Source: Sediminibacillus halophilus
GTDB lineage: Bacteria > Bacillota > Bacilli > Bacillales > Amphibacillaceae
Direction of reading: 5' to 3'
Assembly: GCF_900103695.1 (NCBI RefSeq)
Contig: NZ_FNHF01000002.1
Location: 186,001-250,000 of the forward strand
DNA length: 64,000 bases
Shown here: positions 39,715 through 48,557 of the stretch, in pieces
Layout of the letters: each line of letters starts with the position of its first letter
Numbering within the stretch: position 1 is the first letter of the stretch
Notes under the pieces: model-generated
Told to the model about the DNA's origin: nothing
Seen by the model: the letters and a program-made list of their open reading frames with translations, nothing else
The model's database searches: none
Position numbers and translations under genes: made by a program

Positions 39715-40474
39715 GATCGCCCCCCAGTACAGCTTGCACGTCCATAATTTCATTAAAGAAGGCATGTCTTGTTTTATCGCCGCGGTATAGCTCGGAATAA
39801 ATCTTCCCGTCTCTTAAAAACACAACACGGCTACAATAGCTGGAGGCTACCGGATCATGGGTCACCATGACAACGGTGACGCCTCGCTGCTGATTCACCT
39901 TCTCCATCACGTCCAGTAACGAGGAAGCGGATTTGGAATCCAGTGCACCGGTCGGTTCGTCCGCAAACACGATCGAAGGCTGGTGGATCAGAGCACGCCC
40001 TGCAGCTGTCCGTTGTTTCTGGCCTCCTGATATTTCATGCGGATATTTGTTCGACAGTGCTTTAATGTCAAGCACATCGGCGATGGCTGTGAACTCGCTT
40101 TCCGCCTTCCGCTTGCTTATTTTGCTAAGGGAGATGGGTAGCAGTATATTTTCCTTCACTGTCAACGTGTCCAGTAGATTGTAATCCTGGAAGATGAATC
40201 CCAACTTGTTGCGCCGAAAAGCGGAAAGCGCAGTATTACCCAGCTTGGAGATATCTGCTTCATCGATTAAAACCGTTCCGTCCGTAGTATGGTCAATCGT
40301 AGCTAAGACGTTAAGCAATGTCGTCTTGCCTGAGCCGGAAGGGCCCATAACACCGACAAATTCATTGCGGGTGACGCGTAAATCTATTCCTTTTAATACA
40401 TGCTGTGCACTTCCTTTGGTACCAAAAGTTTTGTGGACATTTCGTGCTTGTAAAACGGTTTCTCCTACATTCAA
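39698..40474 (-). CDS. Bce-type ABC transporter ATPase
   Basis: ATPase partner of the permease. Walker A GPSGSGKTT, Q-loop FIFQDYNLL, signature ISGGQKQRTAAGRALIHQP (the usual QRVA is QRTA here), Walker B IVFADEPTGALD, H-loop VMVTHDPVASSY. I prefer TTG 40474 (258 residues): GGAGGAGA lies 7 bases upstream and would be coding if ATG 40495 were used. It has its own promoter with a BceR-like site, separate from the sensor genes. Confidence 0.9.
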   Translation of the reverse strand: MNVGETVLQARNVHKTFGTKGSAQHVLKGIDLRVTRNEFVGVMGPSGSGKTTLLNVLATIDHTTDGTVLIDEADISKLGNTALSAFRRNKLGFIFQDYNLLDTLTVKENILLPISLSKISKRKAESEFTAIADVLDIKALSNKYPHEISGGQKQRTAAGRALIHQPSIVFADEPTGALDSKSASSLLDVMEKVNQQRGVTVVMVTHDPVASSYCSRVVFLRDGKIYSELYRGDKTRHAFFNEIMDVQAVLGGDHVDGF

Positions 40475-40518
40475 CTGATCTCTCCTCCAATTCATAATTG
40501 TTGCTTGATGATAGCTTT

Positions 40519-40592
40519 ATTATACGGTGGAATTTTTCGCTTGTCGGACGTTTTACGTGACAATCTGGCAAGACAACATGACAATATTGTCA
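40519..40592 (-). promoter_or_regulatory. Promoter and BceR-type operator of the ABC genes
   Basis: Palindrome TGACAATATTGTCA (40579-40592) matches the TNACA-N4-TGTNA form of BceR-like sites. A partial second site GTGACAATCTGG (40557-40568) follows. Minus-strand promoter: CCGACA (40542-40547), 17 bases, TATAAT (40519-40524). Confidence 0.75.
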
Positions 40593-40608
40593 CGTTCACT
40601 ATTCCACA

Positions 40609-40637
40609 CCAAAAACAGTCAGGAGCAATCCTGACTG
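40609..40637 (-). terminator. Terminator after the sensor kinase gene
   Basis: CAGTCAGGA/TCCTGACTG perfect 9-bp stem with 4-base loop, then TTTTT on the minus strand. It separates the regulator genes from the ABC genes. Confidence 0.88.
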
Positions 40638-40652
40638 CTTGATAGCTGGATA

Positions 40653-41687
40653 TTACTTGCCCGCCCCTCTTCGGACAGCTTCGAATGCGTTGGGCTCGAC
40701 AAAGATCATTCGCATCACCGTACCTTTCGTTTGACCGGGTTGCGCTATGAGGGTAATTCCTAATTTATCTGCCACGGTTTTTGCAAGATAGAGCCCAAGT
40801 CCTGTCGCTGCGTTTTGAATCCTGCCGTTTTCACCCGTGAAGCCTTTGTCAAAGATACGCGGCAATTCGTGTGGCTGTATTCCCGGCCCTTCATCGATGA
40901 CATCTAAAAAGACTTGGCCTGTCTCCGTTACATCCGTCACGATCATAAGTGCCGTATTCGCAGGATTATATTTCACGGCATTCGTCAACAGTTGCCGAAG
41001 GATGAAGCGGCACCATTTTCGGTCTGTAATGGCCTTTACCTCCGTTCCTTCGATACTGACAGCCAGATTTTTTTCCATACACCATGGCGCCAGCTCCCGC
41101 ACTTCTTCCGCGGCAAGGCGCTGTATGGAGGCCAATTCAAGAACATAGTCGGATTCGATCGCGGGCAGACGTGTCATATGCAGCTGACGGTCGACCAACA
41201 AATACACCCGCAACCATTCCGCTTCAATTTTACGTATTTCCGGATCACTTGGCCTGGCGTCCAGGATTAGCTTCATGGCGGTGAGAGGAGTCTTCACCTC
41301 ATGGATCCATGAGGCCGTGAATTCATTCTCGATCAGTTGAGTTTCTTTATAGTCAGAAAACTTTCGTTTGAACTTAAGGGAGGCCTCCCGTAAGATGTCG
41401 TTGGTAATCTGATCTAGGCCGTCCCCAGGCTCAGGAAGTGTCTCGATCCAGTCTAAGGCCATGTCTTCCTGCAATGCAGCCAACGCGGCGGCATATTTTG
41501 TCTCTCTTTTGAAGCGCCATATAAAAAACAGGAGAAAGGACAGAATAAATAAGGCGTTAAAATAAAGGAGAGAAGTAGATGTGACCTGGATGCCTTGATC
41601 AAGCAGGATCAGAGTATTGGCTAAGCCGAGCAAGCCGGCAAACAGTAAAATCCAGCTTTTCCTTGCATCAACGTAACGGATAAACAT
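40653..41687 (-). CDS. Intramembrane-sensing histidine kinase (BceS-like)
   Basis: Sensor kinase of 344 residues with two closely spaced membrane helices (about residues 11-29 and 38-57) and almost no exterior loop, the hallmark of the intramembrane-sensing class. It relies on the ABC transporter to detect antibiotic flux. The phosphoacceptor is His129 in SWIHEVKTPLTAMKL. The N box is LLTNAVKYNP, and the G boxes are VIDEGPGIQ and ATGLGLYLAK. It lies 36 bases after the response regulator. Confidence 0.93.
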   Translation of the reverse strand: MFIRYVDARKSWILLFAGLLGLANTLILLDQGIQVTSTSLLYFNALFILSFLLFFIWRFKRETKYAAALAALQEDMALDWIETLPEPGDGLDQITNDILREASLKFKRKFSDYKETQLIENEFTASWIHEVKTPLTAMKLILDARPSDPEIRKIEAEWLRVYLLVDRQLHMTRLPAIESDYVLELASIQRLAAEEVRELAPWCMEKNLAVSIEGTEVKAITDRKWCRFILRQLLTNAVKYNPANTALMIVTDVTETGQVFLDVIDEGPGIQPHELPRIFDKGFTGENGRIQNAATGLGLYLAKTVADKLGITLIAQPGQTKGTVMRMIFVEPNAFEAVRRGAGK

Positions 41688-41723
41688 GGCACGGTTCCCC
41701 CTATCAGTACATGTTCATAATCT

Positions 41724-42407
41724 CTATAAAGTGATGGCCATATAACCCAGCCCTTTTTTTGTCACAATAGTGTCTGCCAAATCGATCGTCTCCAGCTTAT
41801 GCCGCAAACGGGTTATATTCGCCGTGAGGGTATTGTCGTTCACGAACTGCTCGTCCTCCCACAGCTTTCGTATCAAGTCATGGCGCGAGATAATGACATT
41901 GTTCGATCTCACGAGTGTGATCAGTATAAAAAATTCGTTTTTTGTTAAATCCACTTCTTTCCCAGTGTTTCGAATTACACCTTTATTCACATCAATCAAG
42001 GCGCCGTTCCATTCAAGAATATTCGATCTCTCTTCGCCATAAGTATATGTCCTCCGGAGAACGGCTTGAATTTTGGCATAAAGCACGTCTGTATGAAACG
42101 GCTTTTGGATGAAGTCGTCCGCTCCCATGCTCATCGCCATGACCATATCCATTGGATGATCGCGGGAGGAAAGGAAAACAATGGGTACTTTGGATACAGC
42201 GCGAATCTCGCGGCACCAATGAAAACCGTCAAATTTCGGGAGTATAACATCCATGATGACGAGCTGAGGCTGTTGTTCAAGAAATGAACGCATCACACCT
42301 TCAAAATCATCTGGTCTCGTGACTTGGAACGACCAAGCCTCTAGGCCTTTCTTCAACGCAGCAAACAAAGCATTATCATCTTCAATAACAAATATGTTTA
42401 TCTTCAT
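41724..42407 (-). CDS. OmpR-family response regulator (BceR-like)
   Basis: DNA-binding partner of the kinase, 227 residues. Receiver domain: acidic pair VIEDDNALF, phosphorylated Asp53 in IMDVILPKFDG, Thr/Ser switch VFLSSRD, and Lys in FIQKPF. The C-terminal winged helix has LTKNEFFILITLVRSNNVI and NDNTLTANITRLRHKL. It should bind the TGACA-N4-TGTCA palindrome before the ABC genes. Ribosome site AGGAGG. Confidence 0.94.
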   Translation of the reverse strand: MKINIFVIEDDNALFAALKKGLEAWSFQVTRPDDFEGVMRSFLEQQPQLVIMDVILPKFDGFHWCREIRAVSKVPIVFLSSRDHPMDMVMAMSMGADDFIQKPFHTDVLYAKIQAVLRRTYTYGEERSNILEWNGALIDVNKGVIRNTGKEVDLTKNEFFILITLVRSNNVIISRHDLIRKLWEDEQFVNDNTLTANITRLRHKLETIDLADTIVTKKGLGYMAITL

Positions 42408-42589
42408 CGAGCCAGCCTCCTAGTATCGCAAATTTGACTGTTGTAAATAAAATAATTTGAGGTAACAAAGAATTACTCCTCATTAATATATCACAGATTA
42501 ATGTTTCACCTATGGTGGGGGTACGGAAACGATTCGAGGATTAATGGGCCGCTATGGGAAATATTTACTTTTTAATGTGGTTAGCTTCT

Positions 42590-42935
42590 TTACTTCCTTT
42601 CTGCCAATTTTCTGTACAAAGCCGATTTTGACACATTTGTGATTTTACAAATTTTTTTACACAGTCATATTTCTTTCTCTGTAAAGTTCCACTGCATAGT
42701 TAATGCCTTCATGTTTCGAATGATATTTTTACCATCTCCCAATATTTCCCTTTTTTGGCAAGTCCTATTCCTTCACGCTGACGCATTCGAATTAGATCAC
42801 GTTCTAATTGATTAACGTCTCCCATGACAGTCATTAAAAACTTACTATAGGGATAGTCTTCGGATAAATTTACTAAGTATCTTTCAAGGACTTCAAAATT
42901 GCCTTCTTTTGCTTGATGTCATCGACCAGTGCGGA
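42590..42935 (-). pseudogene. Serine recombinase (resolvase/invertase) remnant
   Basis: Minus-strand pieces: EVLERYLVNLSEDYPYSKFL, then MTVMGDVNQLERDLIRMRQR, EGIGLAKKGKYW, and, after frame breaks, TNVSKSALYRKLAERK before a stop. These are the long E-helix and the C-terminal helix-turn-helix of a Tn3/Hin-type serine recombinase; the catalytic N-terminus is absent. Confidence 0.78.
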
Positions 42936-42966
42936 CGTTCTGCCCCGGCTACCGTAAATGATAAAA

Positions 42967-43000
42967 ATAAGGTCAACCAGTAAATTCTGGCTGACCTTAT
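42967..43000. terminator. Hairpin in the mobile-element scar
   Basis: ATAAGGTCA-CCAG and CTGG-TGACCTTAT form a 13-bp stem with single mismatched bases. No gene end adjoins it apart from the recombinase relic. Confidence 0.5.
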
Positions 43001-43044
43001 AATACGAACGGTACGTTAGTTTATTAAGCCTATAATAATAAAAT

Positions 43045-43077
43045 GGAACTTTCTAATTTGGGGGAGTTCCTTTTTTA
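43045..43077 (+). terminator. Terminator-like hairpin
   Basis: GGAACT and AGTTCC around a 14-base loop, followed by TTTTTTAT. No intact plus-strand gene precedes it; probably a relic. Confidence 0.45.
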
Positions 43078-43310
43078 TACCTAATATCAACGTTAAACTT
43101 TAACAGAGCCAAAGAAATAATCCACGCTACAAGATTATACAAATGTCATAGTTTGGGTACAGAGTAGAAGAACTGAACCCGTATTGATTACAGTCTAATA
43201 TATTGATACCTAATTGGTAAAACCGATTGGATGATAATTGAGAAACGTTTGAAAACAGATGTTTCTTCTCTCTTTACTTTCCCACTTCGATACCCATTAA
43301 AAATACCCCG

Positions 43311-43377
43311 AAATCGGGGTCTAAATCGGATATGTTTATTTTGGCGAGCAAGAGTTAGTTTTAATTAGACACTTTCT
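43311..43377. repeat. Duplicate of the rlmCD 3' end (candidate attachment-site half)
   Basis: 67 bases aligned without gaps to 43651-43717. GAAATCGGGGTCT, AATCGGA-ATGTTTATTT and a perfect 18-base end TTTTAATTAGACACTTTC are shared. The last block contains the final codons and stop of rlmCD. The intervening offset is exactly 340 bp. Confidence 0.7.
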
Positions 43378-43415
43378 GTACAATTAAAATAAACAAAACT
43401 TTTTTCATCCCACTT

Positions 43416-43608
43416 AAAACCCCATTCCACCGTTCGAGTTAAAATAAGATTTCCGACCGAACCCCCATTTTGAAGGATTTTTGATTCAAAAACACTCCAT
43501 TTCTTCCCTCAAATACGCCTGTATTTTCACCTTTTTTTCTGTTTTAAAATAAAGTTCTCCGATAAAAGAAGGAAGATAAAATCGAAAAAGGACAGACAGG
43601 GCAAGGGA
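43416..43608. repeat. Island direct repeat, copy B
   Basis: Second copy of the 35871-36050 repeat, about 190 bp. On the minus strand it reads NGGSVGNLILTRTVEWGFKW, then DEKSFVYFNCTESV and a stop. That matches NGGSSENFNFTRTVECGF of copy A position by position, so selection at protein level once acted on it. Confidence 0.7.
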
Positions 43609-43701
43609 TAATAGAAAAAAGACCCTGAAATCGGAAATGTTTATTTTCACGAAATCGGGGTCTTAATCGGAAATGTTTATTTCGTTTAGGTGATTTATAT
43701 T

Positions 43702-45195
43702 TTAATTAGACACTTTCAATACCATCTCCGCTACAGTTTCAACATGCACCGTCTGTGGAAACATATCCACCGGCTGAATACCTTTCACCTCATAGCCGTT
43801 CTTGGTTAAATAGTTCATATCCCGTACCTGCGTCTCCGGATTGCAAGAGACATATATGACACGCTTTGGTTTCAGCTTCACTACACTGGACAAGAACGCT
43901 TCATCACTGCCGCTTCGAGGCGGATCCATGATGACGACATCCGCTTTCTCACCACGGGCTGCCATCTCCACCATGAATTTACCAGCATCACCTTGATAGA
44001 AACGGGCATTTTTCACGCCATTACGCTTAGAATTTTGGATGGCGTCTCGAACCGCATCCTTATTCAGCTCCACCCCGATGACCTTGCCTGCTTTTTGGCT
44101 GGCAATCAAACCAATCGTACCGATACCGCAGTATGCATCGATTACCGTTTCCTTTCCGGACAATTGCGCCATCTCAATGGCTTTTGCATATAGCTTTTCC
44201 GTTTGAACAGGGTTGATTTGATAGAAGGATTTAGCGGAAATATCAAACTTCAGCCCACAAAGGGTATCCGTTATCGTCCCTTTTCCGAACAGCACCTTTT
44301 CCTGGTCACCTAAAACCATGCTTGTATTCCGGTTATTCACGTTCATGAGAATAGTCGTTATCTCTGGATGGGCCTTCCTGAGGGCTTTGACGAAATTATT
44401 CTTCCCCTTAAATATAGGGGAAGCTACAACCAGCACCACCATGATTTCCCCGCTGACCTTTCCGACCTTAACCAGGACGTGGCGCAGGAAGCCTCGTCCA
44501 GTATCTTCATTGTAGGGTTGGATTTTAAAGGACTTCATCATGTCTTTAATGGTATTCCAGATTTCATCCGCTTTGGGATCGTGAATAAGACAACGATCCA
44601 TAGAAATAAGCTGATGACTATTCTGAGCGTAGAGCCCGCCAATAATCTGCCGATCCTTATTCAAGCCGAATGTCGTATGGCTCTTGTTTCGATAATCGTA
44701 CGGATGGTCCATAGCTAAAATGGGTTCTGGTTTCCCGAACGGTTTCATCAATTTATCTATCGTTTCCTGCTTGAAATACTTTTGCGCCTGCTCGTTCATA
44801 TGCATCAGTTGACATCCACCACACTCATAATAATAGGAACACATTGGCGTGACCCGGTTTTCAGACGGAGTTATTACACGTTTTAGTACTGCGTCAATCT
44901 GTCTGCCACTTGTGGACACCGTTATCTCAGCCGTTTCGCCAGGTAATAGATGCTCTATTTCCAGCTGCTTTCCTTCCCATTGGATAATGCCTTTACCCTG
45001 TTTGGTCAGGCCTGTGCATGTCACCTCTGCTGTTACGGTTTTTTTGTTGCGTCCGCGTTTATTATTGCTCAGGTTCTTCCCTTGGAATTTGTTGGCTTTA
45101 TGTGTGTCAGGTTTTGAATGCTTTTTTGAGTGGGATTTAGTTGATTGTTTACGTTTTGTGCTCGATTTATCTCCACTGTTCTTACGTTTGTTCAT
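43702..45195 (-). CDS. rlmCD: 23S rRNA (uracil-C5)-methyltransferase, RlmCD type
   Basis: SAM-dependent RNA methyltransferase making 5-methyluridine in 23S rRNA. It has a Lys/Ser-rich unstructured N-terminus (about 50 residues), a TRAM domain (VTCTGLTKQGKGIIQWEGKQ), and an iron-sulfur Cys cluster in CSYYYECGGCQ. The SAM motif is DAYCGIGTIG, then MDPPRSGSD, and the catalytic Cys is in VSCNPETQVRD. I start at ATG 45195 (497 residues) with GGGATG upstream; the ATG at 45231 has no ribosome site. Its last codons are duplicated at 43377, consistent with use of this 3' end as an integration site. Confidence 0.92.
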   Translation of the reverse strand: MNKRKNSGDKSSTKRKQSTKSHSKKHSKPDTHKANKFQGKNLSNNKRGRNKKTVTAEVTCTGLTKQGKGIIQWEGKQLEIEHLLPGETAEITVSTSGRQIDAVLKRVITPSENRVTPMCSYYYECGGCQLMHMNEQAQKYFKQETIDKLMKPFGKPEPILAMDHPYDYRNKSHTTFGLNKDRQIIGGLYAQNSHQLISMDRCLIHDPKADEIWNTIKDMMKSFKIQPYNEDTGRGFLRHVLVKVGKVSGEIMVVLVVASPIFKGKNNFVKALRKAHPEITTILMNVNNRNTSMVLGDQEKVLFGKGTITDTLCGLKFDISAKSFYQINPVQTEKLYAKAIEMAQLSGKETVIDAYCGIGTIGLIASQKAGKVIGVELNKDAVRDAIQNSKRNGVKNARFYQGDAGKFMVEMAARGEKADVVIMDPPRSGSDEAFLSSVVKLKPKRVIYVSCNPETQVRDMNYLTKNGYEVKGIQPVDMFPQTVHVETVAEMVLKVSN

Positions 45196-45265
45196 AGGCA
45201 CATCCCATCTTTTCTTCTTGTGACACTCCATTATATACTAGCCGAACAGAGTAGTAAAATGGACA

Positions 45266-45306
45266 ATGAAAAAAGACTGCCACCAAATATTGGATTGGGC
45301 AGTCCC
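45266..45306 (-). terminator. Terminator after the DUF2200 gene
   Basis: GGACTGCC and GGCAGTCT arms around CAATCCAATATTTGGT, then TTTTTTC on the minus strand. The remaining sequence between 45196 and 45536 shows no gene. Confidence 0.75.
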
Positions 45307-45536
45307 TTTCATTATATCCATTACACGTGTAACTTCGTATAGTAGTGCTAATTCTTAATGTAATAGCTAACAGAATCTTTTACCAGCTATTAAAAGCTTC
45401 GTTTTAAAGTATTGGATCCTCCCAATCAAACTGAACTAATGTGACATATAGTAAACAGACTGCACCATATCAACTTTATAGGAGTATGTGATACCCCCTT
45501 AGTATGCCCACATATCACTTCAGTTGATTGTTGAGA

Positions 45537-45890
45537 TTATGTTTCTCGCAAAATTTTCTCCATCGCTTTTCCCTTTGCTAATTCATCGATTTGCTTATCC
45601 AAATAGCGGATTTCCTGCATAGTAGGTTCTTCGATGTCTTCCACACGGACACCGCAAATCACTCCTTTGATCAAAGCTCGCGCCGGATTCATTCGGGGAG
45701 CTTCTGCAAAGAAAGTCTCAAAGTCTGTTTGTTTTTCCAGTTGCTCTTCTAACCCTTCCTGGCTATAGCCTGTCAACCAACGGATGATTTCATCAACTTC
45801 TGTTTTCGTGCGTCCTTTTTTCTCCGCTTTCTTTACATAATGGGGATACACGCTTGCGAAACTCATTGTATAAATCTTATGTTTGGGCAT
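45537..45890 (-). CDS. DUF2200 family protein
   Basis: 117-residue conserved protein of unknown function. The text [40 protein letters not shown] and [20 protein letters not shown] matches the whole family length. Cytoplasmic, highly charged. Ribosome site GAGGATG. No functional partner nearby. Confidence 0.9.
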   Translation of the reverse strand: MPKHKIYTMSFASVYPHYVKKAEKKGRTKTEVDEIIRWLTGYSQEGLEEQLEKQTDFETFFAEAPRMNPARALIKGVICGVRVEDIEEPTMQEIRYLDKQIDELAKGKAMEKILRET

Positions 45891-45987
45891 GATTCACATC
45901 CTCGTATGTAGGTTTTTCTTCATTTTATCATGAAAAGTAGTTGGGAGACATCTAGCTCAGCGATTATACCTTCCCTATTACATTTTT

Positions 45988-46887
45988 TTATTTATCCGAT
46001 ATAAATTCTCTTATTACGCTGGCATACAATGCTGGTTCCTCGAATCTTGGGAAATGCCCGCTTTGTTTAAAGATAGATAGCTTACGGTTGGACTGCCCAT
46101 TCGAAAACGCTGTCAGCTGATCCTTACTAGTTACCCAGTCATATTTCCCTTTCAGCAATAACATCGGACAAGTAATAGAATCAAGGTGAGGTAACAGTGA
46201 TTCAAATACTTTCCCTTCTTGGTATAATTTTTGTTGATGATTCGCTGCCCGTTCCCAATTTTTTTGAGGTATGCCGGATTTTTCAACAAGATGGTCAAAG
46301 AAGTGTTTATCTTCTCCATACACATACAAATTGTCTTTATGCTCTTCCAAGTCTTGAAGAAACTCTATGCATTTTCCCCAGACCTCTTCTGTACCCATTA
46401 TATTCACTGCAGTCAGGCAGTCCTTAATCTTTTCATCTTTGCCTAATCGTTCATACTCCTGAGCAGCCCCTGCGATAAGTGAGCGAGCAGAACTCCCCAA
46501 ATCCAACATCGGACATTCCAGCAAAAGAGATGTCACATTTTCAGGATAATGCAACTGATATTGCACAGCCACATACCCGCCAAAAGAATGCCCGATGATA
46601 CCCCACTTTTTTATACCGAGTTGCTTACGAATAGCTTCGCAGTCATCTACCAAATCAAATATTCCAAATGACTCATTATCTTCGATTGAATCCGAGCGAA
46701 GCACCCCTCTTTGATCGATTGCAATGATCCTCATAAATTTTGAAAGTCTGTGCCCTTGATGTTCAATGAAATCATAGGAACCAGCCCCCGGTCCACCATG
46801 TAAATATAAAAATACAGGTAAATGGACCTCGCCGTGAATCTCATAATAGATTTTCTTCTTATTAGTAAGCATTATGTATCCAAACAT
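45988..46887 (-). CDS. Alpha/beta hydrolase, proline iminopeptidase-like
   Basis: Serine hydrolase of 299 residues resembling family S33 peptidases, which remove N-terminal proline. YLHGGPGAGSYDF (oxyanion motif HGGPG), DQRGVLRSD, and the nucleophile elbow IGHSFGGYVAVQY are clear; the acid and base are likely in KGKYDWVTS and QSGHFPRFEEP. Start at ATG 46887 fits the ribosome site GAAGGAG 5 bases upstream better than the ATG at 46929. Esterase or lactonase activity is an alternative. Confidence 0.85.
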   Translation of the reverse strand: MFGYIMLTNKKKIYYEIHGEVHLPVFLYLHGGPGAGSYDFIEHQGHRLSKFMRIIAIDQRGVLRSDSIEDNESFGIFDLVDDCEAIRKQLGIKKWGIIGHSFGGYVAVQYQLHYPENVTSLLLECPMLDLGSSARSLIAGAAQEYERLGKDEKIKDCLTAVNIMGTEEVWGKCIEFLQDLEEHKDNLYVYGEDKHFFDHLVEKSGIPQKNWERAANHQQKLYQEGKVFESLLPHLDSITCPMLLLKGKYDWVTSKDQLTAFSNGQSNRKLSIFKQSGHFPRFEEPALYASVIREFISDK

Positions 46888-47274
46888 TTTTTCTCCTTCC
46901 GTTCTATCCAATCTATCGATTTCATTCAATCATTAACACTCCTTTCAATCTTCCTTATCGACTGTAAAAAATCTTTTTTATTGCACAGTATGGTTGTACC
47001 ATGCATTAATATGTCTTCTTAAAAATACAACTCTTGTTTTAACGTAAACCATAAGTTCACCTATAGTCGTTAGCATATAGCACGCCGGCGTTTTAGCGTA
47101 TTTCTCCATCTGATTCCTGTACCGAATTTACTAACTAATACCACAAGAGTTTTAAAGATGTCGAACCAAGCCTAAAACATAAAGGCGAAGTAAAAGTGGT
47201 TTCTTTTACGCAATGGAATTATTTCTGCGTCGAGTCTTCTTCCACACAAAATGTTTTTAATAGTCTCGCCTTCA
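46888..47274. other. Non-coding gap with a shared MITE-like block
   Basis: No supported gene. TTGCACAGTATGGTTGTAC at 46981-46999 shares CAGTATGGTTGTAC with the right end of the inverted-repeat unit at 50267-50369, so this may be a solo or decayed copy. Confidence 0.45.
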
Positions 47275-47895
47275 TTAAACATACGAATCCTTAGATGGCT
47301 TTGCTCGTATTAGATAGAAAATATCTGATCGGTAGCGTTCTATATGTAAAACTTGAAGATTTGATTGCTCCAAAACCATACTTAAATCTCTATCACAATG
47401 GCATCCTGAAATCTTTGAGTATAGGGGGTCAATTATTTTTTGTGTAACAGAAAGTAATCGATTGGTACTGAGTCCATGTTCCATAAGCAATACGATCCCA
47501 TCCTTCCGACACCAACGATTAAATTGATTTAGTGCGGTAATAGGATTAGGATAGCTACAGAGGGAAAGGGTAGAAACAATGCTATCAAAAGAGTTCTCTT
47601 CAAATATCAGGTCTTCAACATCTGCTTCTATAAAGTTTGCTTTTACTTGATAAACGGAAGCAGCTTCCTTGGCACTCTTAATCATATTAGGGCTGAAGTC
47701 AACACCAGTTATCTCAACTTGCTCTCTATCATAGTAAGGAAAATTGGCACCAACACCAATACCAACCTCCAGTACTCTTCCAGACGCATGTTTAATCAGT
47801 TTATTTCTCCAGTCAGCAAGCATTTTATTTCTACGATGTCTTTCATACATCTTTACCTGATTATCATACTTTTTGATTAGCTTTACGTTTCCCAA
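47275..47895 (-). CDS. Class I SAM-dependent methyltransferase
   Basis: 206-residue methyltransferase related to UbiE/PMT types. Motif I is VLEVGIGVGANFPYY, followed by ITGVDFSPNMIKSAKEAA and ADVEDLIFEENSFDSIVSTL, the SAM- and acid-binding strands. Start is TTG at 47895 with GGGAGGG 6 bases upstream. The substrate is unknown; the C-terminal HCDRDLSMVLEQSNLQVLHI is typical of phospholipid or quinone methylases. Monocistronic. Confidence 0.85.
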   Translation of the reverse strand: MGNVKLIKKYDNQVKMYERHRRNKMLADWRNKLIKHASGRVLEVGIGVGANFPYYDREQVEITGVDFSPNMIKSAKEAASVYQVKANFIEADVEDLIFEENSFDSIVSTLSLCSYPNPITALNQFNRWCRKDGIVLLMEHGLSTNRLLSVTQKIIDPLYSKISGCHCDRDLSMVLEQSNLQVLHIERYRSDIFYLIRAKPSKDSYV

Positions 47896-48513
47896 TTACT
47901 ATCCCTCCCAAAATCGATTAAAACGTGGGAAAATTGCTTGGCAGGATAAGCTTCCGCAGGGCAAATTTGGTCTCTACAGTATAGTTAATTCCACATCTAC
48001 AAGAGTTACTCCTTTAATTTAAAAGCAACGCCATTCAATTAAACAACATATTTATAAATGTCCCCGAATGTTTAAGAAACCAATTTAATTCCGGTTTGGC
48101 ACTTCAGCTTAATTTTCACATTTTTTCATAAAAGGCAGGGATTTATTGCGCAGTATAAGTCTACTAAGTGATACATTGGTTAATCTATGTAGTGGTAAAC
48201 AGCCTGTCATTCTGTAGTACACTTCTTGTCATTAGGTGGTAAATACTATGTCAGATGTGGTACATTTCAATGGCTGTAATCTGATTTCCAGTTCAAATGT
48301 TTATACAATCCAATTAAGCCTTTCACTAAATCTAATAACAAGCTTAGTTTTGTCGTTAAACTAAAGGTTACCAATAAAGTAATTGCCCCATTGATTTAAT
48401 AAGAATTGTAAGCATTATATCATAATAGACTTAAATATTGATTCAACGATAATGAAACCTAACTCTGTCGTGCTTTCTATGACAAATTATTTTGTGACCT
48501 CATATTTTATGAA
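47896..48513. other. Non-coding AT-rich gap
   Basis: No gene with start and ribosome site was found. A short minus-strand run near 48303-48370 (LLDLVKGLIGLYKHLNWKSD) could be a fossil coding end but has no support. Confidence 0.4.
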
Positions 48514-48548
48514 TAAAAAAATCCCGATGTTTACATCATCATCAGGAC
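48514..48548 (-). terminator. Terminator after the beta-helix protein gene
   Basis: TCCTGATG and CATCGGGA arms, then TTTTTTT on the minus strand, 10 bases from the stop. Confidence 0.85.
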
Positions 48549-48557
48549 TGAATTTAT

